Assembly: GCF_902497895.1 (NCBI RefSeq)
Contig: NZ_CABVHQ010000020.1
Location: 28,547-92,546 of the forward strand
Direction of reading: 5' to 3'
From: Pseudomonas fluorescens
GTDB lineage: Bacteria > Pseudomonadota > Gammaproteobacteria > Pseudomonadales > Pseudomonadaceae
Length of the DNA: 64,000 nt
A program made the position numbers and the translations under genes. Positions 1 to 8,945 of the stretch are shown here, piece by piece (within the stretch, counting starts at the first letter, position 1; each line of letters begins with the position of its first letter). The notes beneath the pieces were generated by a model that saw only the letters and a program-made list of their open reading frames with translations, searched no databases and was not told where the DNA came from.

Positions 1-641
1 AGCCCGTGGGCATCGAACAGCGCGATCACATGGTCGGCGTAACTCGGCCGGGGGTTGCCCGGATACAACACGAAAGGCTCCTTGGCCAATTCGGCAAGGG
101 TTGTCGGCCCGGCCAGCAACGGGTGACCGGCAGGCAGGACGGCAACCAGCCGATCCTCGATCAGTACCCGCTGCGAAATCGCCGGATCGTCAATGCGAAT
201 GCGGCCGAAGCCGACGTCGATCCGGCCGGCCTTGAGTGCCTGGACCTGTTGCAGGGTGGTCATTTCCGACAGACCCAATTCCAGCTCCAGGGCGTCGTTG
301 TTGCGCAGCCGGCGAATCAGCTCCGGCAACATGCCGTACAAGGTCGAAGGGGCAAAGCCAATGCCCAGCCAGGTCTTCTCACCCAGCCCGATCCGACGGG
401 TGTTGTCGCAGACCTTGCCCAGTTGCTCGAGCAGGACGTTGGAATGTTCATAAAAAAACCGCCCGGCTTCGGTCAATCGCAGCGGCCGGCCACGCTCCAG
501 CAACACCACGCCCAACTCGTCTTCCAGCTGTTGAATCTGTCGGCTGAGGGGCGGCTGGGCGATATGCAGGCGCTCGGCGGCGCGGGTGAAGTTGAGGGTC
601 TCCCCCAGAACCTGGAAATAACGCAGATGGCGAAGCTCCAT
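1..641 (-). CDS. catR: LysR-family regulator CatR (partial, C-terminus outside window)
   Basis: Read on the minus strand from ATG at 641 down to the window edge, giving about 213 codons of a protein that is usually about 290. It begins MELRHLRYFQVLGETLNFTR and has the LysR winged helix-turn-helix (AERLHIAQPPLSRQI, roughly residues 18-35), followed by the start of the effector-binding domain. It is divergent from catB, which is the standard CatR arrangement. CatR responds to cis,cis-muconate and activates catBCA while repressing itself; that role is family knowledge. The frame is open throughout the visible part. The C-terminal third is not visible, so its integrity cannot be judged. Confidence 0.9.
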   Translation of the reverse strand, partial: MELRHLRYFQVLGETLNFTRAAERLHIAQPPLSRQIQQLEDELGVVLLERGRPLRLTEAGRFFYEHSNVLLEQLGKVCDNTRRIGLGEKTWLGIGFAPSTLYGMLPELIRRLRNNDALELELGLSEMTTLQQVQALKAGRIDVGFGRIRIDDPAISQRVLIEDRLVAVLPAGHPLLAGPTTLAELAKEPFVLYPGNPRPSYADHVIALFDAHG

Positions 642-676
642 GGGGACTCCTCAAAGACAACGGCTGAATGTGTTGC

Positions 677-691
677 ATACCCTTGGGGTAT
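677..691. promoter_or_regulatory. CatR-type operator in the catR-catB intergenic region
   Basis: The sequence ATACCCTTGGGGTAT is an almost perfect dyad and contains the LysR consensus T-N11-A. It lies 35 bp upstream of catR and about 87 bp upstream of the catB start. CatR/ClcR-type regulators bind such a site as their high-affinity recognition element. Assignment to CatR is inferred from position; no binding data are visible. Confidence 0.7.
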
Positions 692-777
692 GGATCGAGA
701 CCAATTCTATATTGGAACCTACAAACAATGGCGATCAGAATCGGGTGAAACAAGCAAAGAACCTGACGGGTATCGAC

Positions 778-1920
778 ATGCACGCTAGCGCCATTGAATC
801 GATCGAGACGATCATCGTCGATCTTCCGACCATCCGCCCGCACAAGCTGGCGATGCACACCATGCAGAACCAGACCCTGGTGATCATCCGTGTGCGGTGT
901 GCCGACGGTATCGAAGGTATCGGTGAGTCCACCACCATTGGCGGCCTGAGCTACGGCAACGAAAGCCCCGAAAGCATCAAGACCAACATCGATCGCCACT
1001 TCGCCCCGCTGCTGATCGGTCAGGATGCCTGCAACATCAACGCGGCCATGCTGCGACTCGAGCGCAGCATCCGTGGCAACACCTTTGCAAAGTCCGGTAT
1101 CGAAACCGCCCTGCTCGATGCCCAGGGCAAACGCCTTGGCCTGCCAGTCAGCGAGTTGCTCGGTGGGCGGGTCCGTGATGCGCTGCCGGTGGCCTGGACC
1201 CTGGCCAGCGGCAACACGGCAAAAGACATCGCCGAAGCCGAACAGATGCTCGACCTGCGCCGCCACCGGATCTTCAAGCTGAAGATCGGCGCTGGCGAAG
1301 TGAATCAGGACCTGGCCCATGTCATCGCCATCAAAAAGGCCCTGGGTGATCGCGCCAGCGTGCGGGTCGACGTCAACCAGGCCTGGGATGAAGCTGTCGC
1401 CTTGCGCGCCTGCCAGATCCTCGGCGACAACGGTATCGATCTGATTGAGCAGCCGATCTCGCGCAACAATCGTAGCGGGATGGCCCGGCTCAACCTGTCC
1501 AGCCCGGCGCCGATCATGGCCGACGAATCCATTGAATGTGTCGAGGACGCCTTCAACCTGGCTCGCGAAGGCGCGGCCTCGGTGTTTGCCCTGAAGATCG
1601 CCAAGAACGGCGGCCCGCGCGCGGTATTGCGTACCGCGGCGATTGCCGAAGCAGCGGGGATCGGCCTGTATGGCGGCACCATGCTCGAAGGCGGGATCGG
1701 CACGCTGGCCTCGGCCCATGCCTTCCTGACCCTGGCCAAGCTGGCCTGGGACACCGAACTGTTCGGCCCGCTGCTGCTGACCGAAGACATCCTGGCCACG
1801 CCGCTGGTGTACCGCGATTTCCACCTGCACGTGTCGAACGAGCCGGGCCTGGGCCTGAGCATCGACGAGGAGCGCCTGGCGTTCTTCCGTCGCGACAAGT
1901 CTTCCACTTCACACGCCTGA
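778..1920 (+). CDS. catB: Muconate cycloisomerase
   Basis: Converts cis,cis-muconate to (+)-muconolactone, the second step of catechol ortho cleavage. The protein is 380 residues, close to the 373 or so of Pseudomonas CatB, and is an enolase-superfamily enzyme. Visible are the N-terminal capping-domain stretch VDLPTIRPHKLAMHTMQ, the KLKIG motif holding the catalytic lysine pair near residues 167-169, the metal ligand regions VDVNQAWD, DLIEQP and MADESIE, and ALKIAKNGG with the second catalytic lysine. The start at 778 matches the family N-terminus (…AIESIETIIVDLP); the frame is open upstream to 640 but that extension has no family match. It is first gene of catBCA; catC follows after 12 bp. 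Confidence 0.95.
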   Translation: MHASAIESIETIIVDLPTIRPHKLAMHTMQNQTLVIIRVRCADGIEGIGESTTIGGLSYGNESPESIKTNIDRHFAPLLIGQDACNINAAMLRLERSIRGNTFAKSGIETALLDAQGKRLGLPVSELLGGRVRDALPVAWTLASGNTAKDIAEAEQMLDLRRHRIFKLKIGAGEVNQDLAHVIAIKKALGDRASVRVDVNQAWDEAVALRACQILGDNGIDLIEQPISRNNRSGMARLNLSSPAPIMADESIECVEDAFNLAREGAASVFALKIAKNGGPRAVLRTAAIAEAAGIGLYGGTMLEGGIGTLASAHAFLTLAKLAWDTELFGPLLLTEDILATPLVYRDFHLHVSNEPGLGLSIDEERLAFFRRDKSSTSHA

Positions 1921-1932
1921 GGACATACTGCC

Positions 1933-2223
1933 ATGTTGTTCCACGTAAAAATGACCGTGAACCTGCCGGTCGACATGAATCCAGAGCGCGCCGCGCAGCT
2001 CAAGGCCGACGAAAAAGCCCTGGCCCAGCGTCTGCAGGAGCAAGGCAAATGGCGGCACCTGTGGCGGATCGCCGGTCTCTACGCCAACTACAGCGTATTT
2101 GACGTCGACAGCGTGCAGGAACTGCATGACCTGCTGATGCAACTGCCGCTCTATCCATACATGGCCATCGAAGTGAATGCACTGTGCCGGCATCCTTCGT
2201 CGATTCGCGACGACGATCGCTGA
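1933..2223 (+). CDS. catC: Muconolactone delta-isomerase
   Basis: Isomerises muconolactone to 3-oxoadipate enol-lactone. At 96 residues it has the exact size of the CatC family, a small decameric ferredoxin-fold enzyme. It begins MLFHVKMTVNLP and carries the conserved GKWRHLWRIAG and LPLYPYMAIEVNALCRHPS stretches. The ribosome-binding site (GAGGACA) overlaps the catB stop, so translation is probably coupled. catA follows after a 52-bp gap. Confidence 0.95.
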   Translation: MLFHVKMTVNLPVDMNPERAAQLKADEKALAQRLQEQGKWRHLWRIAGLYANYSVFDVDSVQELHDLLMQLPLYPYMAIEVNALCRHPSSIRDDDR

Positions 2224-2275
2224 GCCCTGTGAGCTTTGTGCTCTAGCCTAATAAATACAAGATGAGGAATGAATC

Positions 2276-3205
2276 ATGTCAGTCAGAATTTCCCACACTG
2301 CCAGTGTCCAGAAGTTTCTTGAAGAAGTCAGCGGCAACTTCAACGAAGGCGGTAATCCTCGGACTAAAGCGCTGATCTACCGGATCCTGCGCGACTCGGT
2401 GAACATCATCGAAGACCTGGAAGTGACCCCGGAAGAGTTCTGGAAAGCGGTCAACTACCTCAACGTACTGGGGAAAAACCAGGAAGCCGGATTGTTGGCG
2501 GCAGGCCTGGGCCTCGAGCATTACCTGGACCTGCTGATGGATGCCGAGGACGAGCAGACCGGCAAGTCCGGTGGTACGCCACGAACCATCGAAGGGCCGT
2601 TGTATGTTGCTGGCGCGCCGCTGTCGAAACACCAAGCGCGACTGGATGACGGTCTCGATCCGGGCGTGGTGTTGTTCATGCAAGGCCAGGTCCGCGACAC
2701 CGATGGCAAACCGCTGGTCGGCGCGATCGTCGACGTATGGCAGGCCAACACCGCCGGTAACTACTCCTACTTCGATAGCTCGCAGTCGGAGTTCAACCTG
2801 CGTCGGCGCATCGAGACTGATGATCAGGGTCGTTATCGCTTCCGCAGTATCGTGCCGTCCGGCTACGGTTGCTCGCCGACCGGGCCGACCCAGCACCTGC
2901 TGGATCAGTTGGGCCGCCACGGCCAGCGCCCGGCGCATATCCACTTCTTCATCTCGGCGCCTGGCCATCGTCACTTGACCACGCAGATCAACCTGTCGGG
3001 TGATCCGTACCTGCACGACGATTTCGCCTACGCGACCCGTGATGAGCTGATCGCCGATATCCGTTTCAGCGAGGACCAGGAAATGGCCCGCGAGCTGGGC
3101 GTCGAAGGGCGTTTCGCGCAGATCGACTTCGACTTCACCTTGCAGTCTGCCGCAGCTCCAGTGGAACAGCAGCGTATGGAGCGAGTCCGCGCCCTGGAAG
3201 ACTGA
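2276..3205 (+). CDS. catA: Catechol 1,2-dioxygenase
   Basis: Intradiol ring cleavage of catechol to cis,cis-muconate. The 309-residue length is typical. An N-terminal helical dimerisation domain precedes the catalytic beta-sandwich beginning about residue 100. The four non-haem Fe(III) ligands can be assigned by motif: a tyrosine in AGNYSYFD, a tyrosine in GRYRFRSI, and two histidines in RPAHIHFF. The start has a good GAGGA site seven bases upstream. It is the last gene of catBCA and is followed by a REP-like palindrome pair. Confidence 0.95.
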   Translation: MSVRISHTASVQKFLEEVSGNFNEGGNPRTKALIYRILRDSVNIIEDLEVTPEEFWKAVNYLNVLGKNQEAGLLAAGLGLEHYLDLLMDAEDEQTGKSGGTPRTIEGPLYVAGAPLSKHQARLDDGLDPGVVLFMQGQVRDTDGKPLVGAIVDVWQANTAGNYSYFDSSQSEFNLRRRIETDDQGRYRFRSIVPSGYGCSPTGPTQHLLDQLGRHGQRPAHIHFFISAPGHRHLTTQINLSGDPYLHDDFAYATRDELIADIRFSEDQEMARELGVEGRFAQIDFDFTLQSAAAPVEQQRMERVRALED

Positions 3206-3213
3206 CCACTGGC

Positions 3214-3304
3214 GTAGGAGCTGCCGTAGGCTGCGATCTTTTGATCTTGCTGTTAGGCAATCTCCGGAATCGCCAAAAGATCGCAGCCTGCGGCAGCTCC
3301 TACG
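3214..3304. repeat. Paired REP-like palindrome, class A
   Basis: Two inverted copies of a roughly 30-bp unit (GTAGGAGCTGCCG-AGGCTGCGATCTTTTGATC) flank a short loop between catA and benR. The same unit recurs at 21043-21144 and as a single copy at 3331-3351. Such pairs (REPINs) are common in intergenic DNA of P. fluorescens-group genomes and could fold as a long hairpin after catA. Confidence 0.85.
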
Positions 3305-3330
3305 GGATTGGGTGTTTCTGCCAATCCGCG

Positions 3331-3351
3331 GGTGCCGCAGGCTGCGATCTT
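3331..3351. repeat. Single class A REP-like unit
   Basis: The string GTGCCGCAGGCTGCGATCTT repeats the core of the adjacent class A pair. It is a solitary, shortened copy between the pair and benR. Confidence 0.6.
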
Positions 3352-3457
3352 GGCGATCTCGCCAGAGCCGCGAGATAACCGACCGTTTATCTCGCGGCAT
3401 TATTTATGCTGCCGAACGGCTTAGAATCACGGCATAGAACAGTAAGAGTGACCGGTT

Positions 3458-4411
3458 ATGGAAAGTCTGCTGAGCGAGCGCAGTCTGGTGTTTGAGCGTG
3501 CCGACCCGTATGCGGTGTCCGGCTACGTCAATCAGCACGTCGGCGTGCATTGCATCCACCTGCCCAAGGCGTCCAGCCCGCAGGCCAGCCTCAATCACCG
3601 CAAATTCGCCAGCCTCGACCTGTGCCGCATCAGCTATGGCGGCAGCGTTCACGTCACCTCGCCGGCACTGGAAACCATCTACCACCTGCAAGTCCTGCTC
3701 AGGGGCAATTGCCTGTGGCGCGGGCATAACCAGGAACATTACCTGGCGCCTGGCGAACTGCTGCTGATCAACCCCGATGACCCGGTCGACCTGACCTATT
3801 CCGCCGATTGCGAAAAATTCATTCTGAAAATCCCCACCAACCTGTTGGAGGCTGCCTGTCTGGAGCAGCGCTGGTTGTACCCGGGGCCTGGGGTGCGCTT
3901 TTCGCAGAATCGCTACAGTCCCGGCGAGCTGGAAGGCTTCGTCAATTTGCTGGCCATGGTCTGCCTGGAGGCCGAGGCGAGCGAACCGATGCTCAAGGTC
4001 CAGGAGCATTACGCCCAGATAGTTGCCAGCAAGATGCTCAGCCTGATGAAGTCCAACATCCAGCGCAGCCACCTGAGTTCGCGGGACGCGACCTTCGAGC
4101 ACATCGTCGACTATATCGAGCAGAACCTGAAACAGGACATCGGCAGTGAAGAGCTGGCCTTTCAGGCCCGCATGAGCCTGCGTTCGCTGTATTCGCTGTT
4201 CGAGCGCCATGCCCGAACCACGCCGAACAACTACATTCGCCTGAAGAAGCTGGAACGGGTACATGCCTGTCTCAGCGATGAGACGTGCAACGTGCGTAAC
4301 GTCACGGAGCTGGCCATGGACTATGGCTTCCTGCACCTGGGACGGTTCTCGCAAAACTATCGCCAGCAGTTCGGCGAATTGCCGTCGGACACCCTCAAGC
4401 GTCGTCACTGA
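3458..4411 (+). CDS. benR: AraC/XylS-family activator of benzoate genes BenR
   Basis: A 317-residue protein with an N-terminal sensor domain and a C-terminal AraC-type DNA-binding domain (two helix-turn-helices, about residues 215-315, including ELAFQARMSLRSLYSLFERH and ELAMDYGFLHLGRFSQNYRQ). BenR binds benzoate and activates benABCD; this is known for P. putida. Location directly upstream of benA on the same strand, with two XylS/BenR-type half-sites in the intervening promoter, supports BenR rather than the anthranilate regulator AntR. Confidence 0.92.
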   Translation: MESLLSERSLVFERADPYAVSGYVNQHVGVHCIHLPKASSPQASLNHRKFASLDLCRISYGGSVHVTSPALETIYHLQVLLRGNCLWRGHNQEHYLAPGELLLINPDDPVDLTYSADCEKFILKIPTNLLEAACLEQRWLYPGPGVRFSQNRYSPGELEGFVNLLAMVCLEAEASEPMLKVQEHYAQIVASKMLSLMKSNIQRSHLSSRDATFEHIVDYIEQNLKQDIGSEELAFQARMSLRSLYSLFERHARTTPNNYIRLKKLERVHACLSDETCNVRNVTELAMDYGFLHLGRFSQNYRQQFGELPSDTLKRRH

Positions 4412-4454
4412 ATCTGCGCGCCATCCCCGCTGAATCCCCCCCCCCGTTGCCCTG

Positions 4455-4490
4455 TGCAGAAAATGGATAGCGATCTGCGCTCAGTGGATA
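4455..4490 (+). promoter_or_regulatory. Tandem BenR/XylS binding sites upstream of benA
   Basis: Two direct repeats fit the XylS/BenR half-site TGCA-N6-GGNTA: TGCAGAAAATGGATA at 4455-4469 and TGCGCTCAGTGGATA at 4476-4490. They are in phase (21 bp from start to start, 6 bp between), as in the TOL Pm promoter. The second ends exactly where a -35 element is expected. Confidence 0.85.
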
Positions 4491-4517
4491 TTGCCGTTTG
4501 CGCCATCTTTCTAGCAT
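4489..4517 (+). promoter_or_regulatory. Putative benA promoter core
   Basis: TAGCAT at 4512-4517 could be the -10 hexamer and TATTGC at 4489-4494 a weak -35, with a 17-bp spacer. The -35 overlaps the proximal BenR half-site by two bases, as in the XylS-activated Pm promoter. Assigned by spacing only. Confidence 0.5.
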
Positions 4518-4555
4518 GAGCCTTGCCTGAACAATAACAACGGAGGGCTGTGACC

Positions 4556-5914
4556 ATGTCATTGCAACCTGAATACCTTCATTCACTGCTTGAAGAAGAC
4601 CCGGATCAAGGCGTCTACCGCTGCAAGCGCGAGATGTTCACTGACCCGCGGTTGTTCGATCTGGAAATGGAACACATCTTCGAAGGGAATTGGCTGTACC
4701 TGGCCCATGAGAGCCAGATCCCCAACAAGAACGACTTCTACACCACCACCATGGGCCGCCAGTCGATCTTCATCGCGCGGAACAAGGACGGTGTACTCAA
4801 TGCCTTCATCAATGCCTGCAGTCACCGCGGTGCGATGCTGTGCCGGCACAAGACCGGCAACAAGGCGTCCTATACCTGCCCGTTCCATGGCTGGACGTTC
4901 AACAACTCCGGCAAGCTGCTCAAGGTCAAGGATCCGGCCGAAGCGGGCTACCCGTCGAGCTTCAACTGCGAAGGCTCCCACGACCTGACCAAGGTCGCGC
5001 GGTTCGAGTCCTATCGCGGTTTTCTGTTCGGCAGCCTGAAAGCCGATGTAGTGCCGCTGGTTGAACATCTCGGTGAGTCGGCGAAAATCATCGACATGAT
5101 CGTCGACCAATCCACCGACGGCCTGGAAGTGCTGCGCGGTTCGTCGAGCTACATCTACGAAGGCAACTGGAAGCTCACCGCCGAGAACGGCGCCGACGGC
5201 TATCACGTCAGCTCCGTGCACTGGAACTACGCGGCCACCCAGAGCCAGCGCAAACAGCGCGAAGCCGGCGACTCCAATCCGACCATGAGTGCCGGCAGCT
5301 GGGCCAAGCAGGGCGGTGGTTTCTATTCCTTCGACAAGGGCCACATGCTGCTCTGGACCCGTTGGGCGAACCCTGAAGATCGTCCGCTGTACGAGCGTCG
5401 CGATGAGCTGGCCCAGGACTTCGGCAAGGCTCGCGCCGACTGGATGATCGAGAACTCGCGCAACCTGTGCCTGTACCCCAACGTCTACCTGATGGATCAG
5501 TTCAGCTCGCAGATCCGCATCGCCCGGCCGATCTCGGTGGATCGCACCGAGATCACCATTTACTGCGTCGCACCTAAAGGCGAGAGCGACGACGCTCGTT
5601 CCAAGCGCATTCGCCAGTACGAGGACTTCTTCAACGTCAGTGGCATGGCCACTCCCGATGACCTGGAAGAGTTCCGCTCCTGCCAGGTCGGTTATCAGGG
5701 CAGCGGTGGCTGGAACGACATGTCCCGCGGCGCCATGCATTGGGTCGAAGGCGCCGATGCGGCAGCCCAGGAAATCGATCTGCATCCGCTGCTCAGCGGC
5801 GTGCGCACCGAAGACGAAGGTCTGTTCGTGCTGCAACACAAGTACTGGCAGGAGACCATGCTCAAGGCGCTGGCCGCCGAGCAGGCGAAAACCATTCCCG
5901 TGGAGGCCGTGTGA
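4556..5914 (+). CDS. benA: Benzoate 1,2-dioxygenase, alpha (large) subunit
   Basis: Catalytic subunit that dihydroxylates benzoate to the cis-1,2-diol. It is 452 residues, the size of P. putida BenA. The Rieske [2Fe-2S] ligands are visible in CSHRGAMLC and CPFHGW (CxH…CxxH, near residues 95-120), and the mononuclear iron site in [11 protein letters not shown] (D…H…H, near residue 220). I chose ATG at 4556 because the GGAGGG site at 4542 is 8 bases away; an in-frame GTG at 4550 is too close. Its stop overlaps the benB start (TGATG). Confidence 0.95.
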   Translation: MSLQPEYLHSLLEEDPDQGVYRCKREMFTDPRLFDLEMEHIFEGNWLYLAHESQIPNKNDFYTTTMGRQSIFIARNKDGVLNAFINACSHRGAMLCRHKTGNKASYTCPFHGWTFNNSGKLLKVKDPAEAGYPSSFNCEGSHDLTKVARFESYRGFLFGSLKADVVPLVEHLGESAKIIDMIVDQSTDGLEVLRGSSSYIYEGNWKLTAENGADGYHVSSVHWNYAATQSQRKQREAGDSNPTMSAGSWAKQGGGFYSFDKGHMLLWTRWANPEDRPLYERRDELAQDFGKARADWMIENSRNLCLYPNVYLMDQFSSQIRIARPISVDRTEITIYCVAPKGESDDARSKRIRQYEDFFNVSGMATPDDLEEFRSCQVGYQGSGGWNDMSRGAMHWVEGADAAAQEIDLHPLLSGVRTEDEGLFVLQHKYWQETMLKALAAEQAKTIPVEAV

Positions 5915-6402
5915 TGAGCATTTCTCACGACGCGGTGCGTGACTTCCTTTACCGCGAAGCACGCTACCTGGACGACAAGGACTGGGACAACTGGCTGGAG
6001 CTGTACGCGGCCGATGCGAGTTTCTGGATGCCGTCCTGGGACGACAACGACGAGCTGACCGAAGACCCGCAGCGGGAAATTTCGCTGATCTGGTACGGCA
6101 ATCGTACCGGCCTGGAAGATCGCATCTTTCGCATCAAGACCGAGCGCTCCAGCGCCAGCGTGCCGGACACCCGGACCTCGCACAACATCAGCAATATCGA
6201 AGTACTGGAAGTCGCCGATGGCCAGTGCAAAGTACGTTTCAACTGGCACACCCTGAGCTTTCGCTACAAGACCGTGGACAGCTATTTCGGGAGCAGTTTC
6301 TACACCCTCGACGTGCGTGGCGAGACCCCACTGATCAAGGCCAAGAAAGTCATCCTGAAGAACGATTACGTCCGTCAGGTCATCGACATCTACCATCTGT
6401 GA
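5914..6402 (+). CDS. benB: Benzoate 1,2-dioxygenase, beta (small) subunit
   Basis: 162 residues, matching the ring-hydroxylating dioxygenase beta-subunit family, which has a cone-shaped NTF2-like fold and a structural role in the alpha3-beta3 hexamer. Characteristic segments are FLYREARYLDDKDWDNWLEL near the N-terminus and KKVILKNDYVRQVIDIYHL at the C-terminus. The ATG overlaps the benA stop by one base, indicating translational coupling and equimolar synthesis. Confidence 0.95.
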   Translation: MSISHDAVRDFLYREARYLDDKDWDNWLELYAADASFWMPSWDDNDELTEDPQREISLIWYGNRTGLEDRIFRIKTERSSASVPDTRTSHNISNIEVLEVADGQCKVRFNWHTLSFRYKTVDSYFGSSFYTLDVRGETPLIKAKKVILKNDYVRQVIDIYHL

Positions 6403-6412
6403 GGCCGTCGCC

Positions 6413-7426
6413 ATGAGCCATCAAATTGCATTGAATTTCGAAGACGGGGTGACCCGCTTCATTGCCGCAGATGTCGGTGAAACCGTTGCCGACGCGGCTT
6501 ATCGCCAAGGCATCAATATTCCGCTGGACTGCCGTGACGGCGCCTGCGGAACCTGCAAATGCTTCGCCGAAGCCGGTCGTTATGAGCTGGGCGATGAGTA
6601 CATCGAAGACGCCCTCAGCGAGGAGGAAGCCGCACAGGGTTACGTGCTGACCTGCCAGATGCGCGCGCAAAGCGACTGCGTGGTGCGAGTGCCGGTGTCC
6701 TCGGACGTCTGCCGCACCCAGCAGACCAGCTATAACGCGGCCATCAGCCAGATTCGCCAGCTCTCCGACAGCACCCTTTCGCTGTCGATCAAGGGCGAGG
6801 CCCTGAGCAAACTGGCATTCCTGCCGGGTCAATACGTCAACCTGCAGGTGCCTGGCAGCGAACAGACTCGTGCCTATTCCTTCAGTTCGTTGCAGCGCGA
6901 TGGCGAGGTCAGCTTCCTGATCCGCAATGTGCCGGGCGGGCTGATGAGCAGCTTCCTGACAGGATTGGCCAAGGCTGGCGATTCGATCAATCTCGCCGGA
7001 CCCTTGGGCTCGTTCTACCTGCGGGAAATCCGTCGGCCATTGTTGCTGCTGGCAGGCGGAACCGGTTTGGCGCCCTTCACCGCAATGCTCGAACGCATTG
7101 CCGAGCAGGGCAGCGAACATCCGTTGCACTTGATTTACGGTGTGACCAACGACCACGACCTGGTGGAGATGGAGCGCCTGCAAGCCTTCGCGGCGAGCAT
7201 TCCAAATTTCAGCTTCAGCGCCTGCGTGGCCAATCCGGACAGCGGTCATCCGCTCAAGGGCTACGTCACTCAACATATCGAACCGCAGCATCTCAACGCC
7301 GGTGATGTCGACGTCTACCTCTGCGGGCCGCCGGCGATGGTCGATGGGGTCAGCCGTTACCTGGCCGAACAGGGCATTGCGCCAGCGAATTTCTACTACG
7401 AGAAGTTCGCCGCCAGCGCGGCCTGA
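6413..7426 (+). CDS. benC: Benzoate 1,2-dioxygenase electron-transfer (reductase) component
   Basis: Passes electrons from NADH to the BenAB oxygenase. The 337-residue protein has an N-terminal plant-type [2Fe-2S] domain (CRDGACGTCKC near residues 42-52 and YVLTCQM about 30 residues later), an FAD-binding domain with RAYSFSS, and an NAD-binding domain with LLAGGTGLAPFTAML and CGPPAMVDG. It follows benB by 10 bp and precedes benD by 27 bp. Confidence 0.95.
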   Translation: MSHQIALNFEDGVTRFIAADVGETVADAAYRQGINIPLDCRDGACGTCKCFAEAGRYELGDEYIEDALSEEEAAQGYVLTCQMRAQSDCVVRVPVSSDVCRTQQTSYNAAISQIRQLSDSTLSLSIKGEALSKLAFLPGQYVNLQVPGSEQTRAYSFSSLQRDGEVSFLIRNVPGGLMSSFLTGLAKAGDSINLAGPLGSFYLREIRRPLLLLAGGTGLAPFTAMLERIAEQGSEHPLHLIYGVTNDHDLVEMERLQAFAASIPNFSFSACVANPDSGHPLKGYVTQHIEPQHLNAGDVDVYLCGPPAMVDGVSRYLAEQGIAPANFYYEKFAASAA

Positions 7427-7453
7427 ATCCAATCCCAAGGTTGAGGAGCTGAC

Positions 7454-8233
7454 ATGAGCATTTCACGTTTCACCGGCAAGGTTGCATTAATCACCGGCGC
7501 CGCCCAGGGCATTGGCCGACGGGTTGCCGAACGCATGGCGGCCGAAGGCGCGCGACTGGTGGTGGTCGACCGTTCGGAGCTGGTGTTCGAGTTGCGCGAT
7601 GAGTTGGCCGCCAGCTGCGAAGTGCTGGCGCTGACCGCCGACCTCGAGCAGTACGTCGAGTGCGGCCGGGTAATGGCCGAGGCTATCGCACGCTGCGGCC
7701 GTCTGGATATCCTGGTCAACAACGTCGGTGGGACGATCTGGGCCAAGCCGTTCGAACATTACAAACCCGACGAGATCATGAGCGAGGTGCAGCGCTCGCT
7801 GTTCCCGACGCTCTGGTGCTGTCATGCCGCGCTGCCCTATATGCTGGAGCGGGGCAGTGGGGCAATCGTCAACGTCTCGTCGATTGCCACCCGCAGTATC
7901 AACCGCGTGCCCTATGGTGCGGCCAAGGGTGGGGTGAATGCGTTGACGGCGTGCCTGGCATTCGAAACCGCCGAACGCGGAATCCGGGTCAATGCCACCG
8001 CCCCCGGCGGCACCGAAGCGCCACCACGACGCATCCCGCGCAACAGTGTCGAGCAGACGCCTGAGGAAAAAATCTGGTACCAGCAGATCGTCGACCAGAC
8101 CCGCGACAGCACACTGATGAAACGCTACGGCACGATCGATGAACAAGCGGCGGCGATACTGTTCCTGGCCTCGGACGAGGCGTCCTACATCACCGGCATG
8201 ACACTGCCGGTGGGTGGCGGTGATCAGGGCTGA
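7454..8233 (+). CDS. benD: Benzoate cis-diol dehydrogenase (1,6-dihydroxycyclohexa-2,4-diene-1-carboxylate dehydrogenase)
   Basis: Oxidises and decarboxylates the benzoate diol to catechol, linking benABC to catA. It is a 259-residue short-chain dehydrogenase: nucleotide motif GAAQGIGRR near residue 15, NNVGG near residue 92, catalytic serine in NVSSIA and the YGAAKGG tyrosine/lysine pair near residue 155. GAGGAG lies seven bases before the ATG. Presence of a dedicated diol dehydrogenase argues that the cluster is for benzoate rather than anthranilate, whose diol decomposes spontaneously. No ben transporter follows; a palindrome pair closes the operon. Confidence 0.95.
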   Translation: MSISRFTGKVALITGAAQGIGRRVAERMAAEGARLVVVDRSELVFELRDELAASCEVLALTADLEQYVECGRVMAEAIARCGRLDILVNNVGGTIWAKPFEHYKPDEIMSEVQRSLFPTLWCCHAALPYMLERGSGAIVNVSSIATRSINRVPYGAAKGGVNALTACLAFETAERGIRVNATAPGGTEAPPRRIPRNSVEQTPEEKIWYQQIVDQTRDSTLMKRYGTIDEQAAAILFLASDEASYITGMTLPVGGGDQG

Positions 8234-8267
8234 TTGGCTGCTGCTGAAACAAGTGTGAACGCTGACC

Positions 8268-8400
8268 TGTGGCGAGGGGGCTTGCCCCCGCTGGAGCGCG
8301 AAGCGGTCCTAAAATCGGTAATCGTGTTGTGTCAGGGCGAACTCATTAACCGGTTTTGCGACTGCTTCGCAGCCGAGCGGGGGCAAGCCCCCTCGCCACA
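8268..8400. repeat. Paired palindrome, class B (REPIN-like)
   Basis: A 133-bp inverted repeat between benD and kynR. The outer arms are TGTGGCGAGGGGGCTTGCCC and its complement. The same unit with near-identical length occurs at 14980-15112 and 18802-18951. It can form a long hairpin separating the two convergent genes and may act as a terminator. Confidence 0.85.
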
Positions 8401-8437
8401 ATTCATCACCTGATCATAGTTTTCCATTAATTGGCGG

Positions 8438-8911
8438 TCACTTTCGCACCACCAAATCCAGCAACGCCTCCTTCTCCTTGATTTTCTGCAACACGATTTC
8501 CGAACGGATGTCGGTCACCCCCGCCGTGCGGTTCAGCTGGTTGACGATAAAATCCGAGAAGTGTTTGAGGTTGCGCGCCTGGACCCGCAGCACATAGTTA
8601 CTCGCCCCGGTAATCACGTAGGCGGTGACCACTTCCGGCCACAACTGGACCTTCTTGATGAAGGTCTCGTGCCAGTCCTCGACGTCCTGTCGCAATGACA
8701 CATGGACGATGGCCTCCAGTTCGATACCCAACTTTTCGGCATTCAGCACCGCGCGATAGCCGGTGATGATTCCCTCGCTTTCCAGCAGGCGCAGACGGCG
8801 TAAACAGGCCGAGGGCGACAGTGCGACTTTCTCCGCCAATTCCTGATTGCTGATACGGCCATCCTGTTGCAGGTGATGCAGGATCCGCAGGTCTGTCGAG
8901 TCGAGAGTCAT
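8438..8911 (-). CDS. kynR: Lrp/AsnC-family regulator, probable KynR
   Basis: A 157-residue protein with an N-terminal helix-turn-helix (ISNQELAEKVALSPSACLRRL, residues 20-40) and a C-terminal RAM ligand-binding domain. It is divergent from kynU. In P. aeruginosa, KynR is an Lrp-type activator of kynurenine catabolic genes that responds to kynurenine and lies next to kynU. The gene name rests on this context and on family length; other Lrp homologues look alike. Confidence 0.8.
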   Translation of the reverse strand: MTLDSTDLRILHHLQQDGRISNQELAEKVALSPSACLRRLRLLESEGIITGYRAVLNAEKLGIELEAIVHVSLRQDVEDWHETFIKKVQLWPEVVTAYVITGASNYVLRVQARNLKHFSDFIVNQLNRTAGVTDIRSEIVLQKIKEKEALLDLVVRK

Positions 8912-8945
8912 GGCTTGAATAAATCCGCGATTTTTGTGGTTGGAT

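Noticed and set aside
448..1830. Long minus-strand open frame opposite catB (460 codons)
   Set aside because: It is antisense to catB, runs into the catR N-terminus in a different frame and has no family motifs; high-GC genes commonly leave such shadows.
6413..8233. Possible assignment of the ring-hydroxylating operon to anthranilate (antABC)
   Set aside because: A diol dehydrogenase gene (benD) follows in the operon and XylS/BenR sites precede it; anthranilate dioxygenase operons do not need a diol dehydrogenase.
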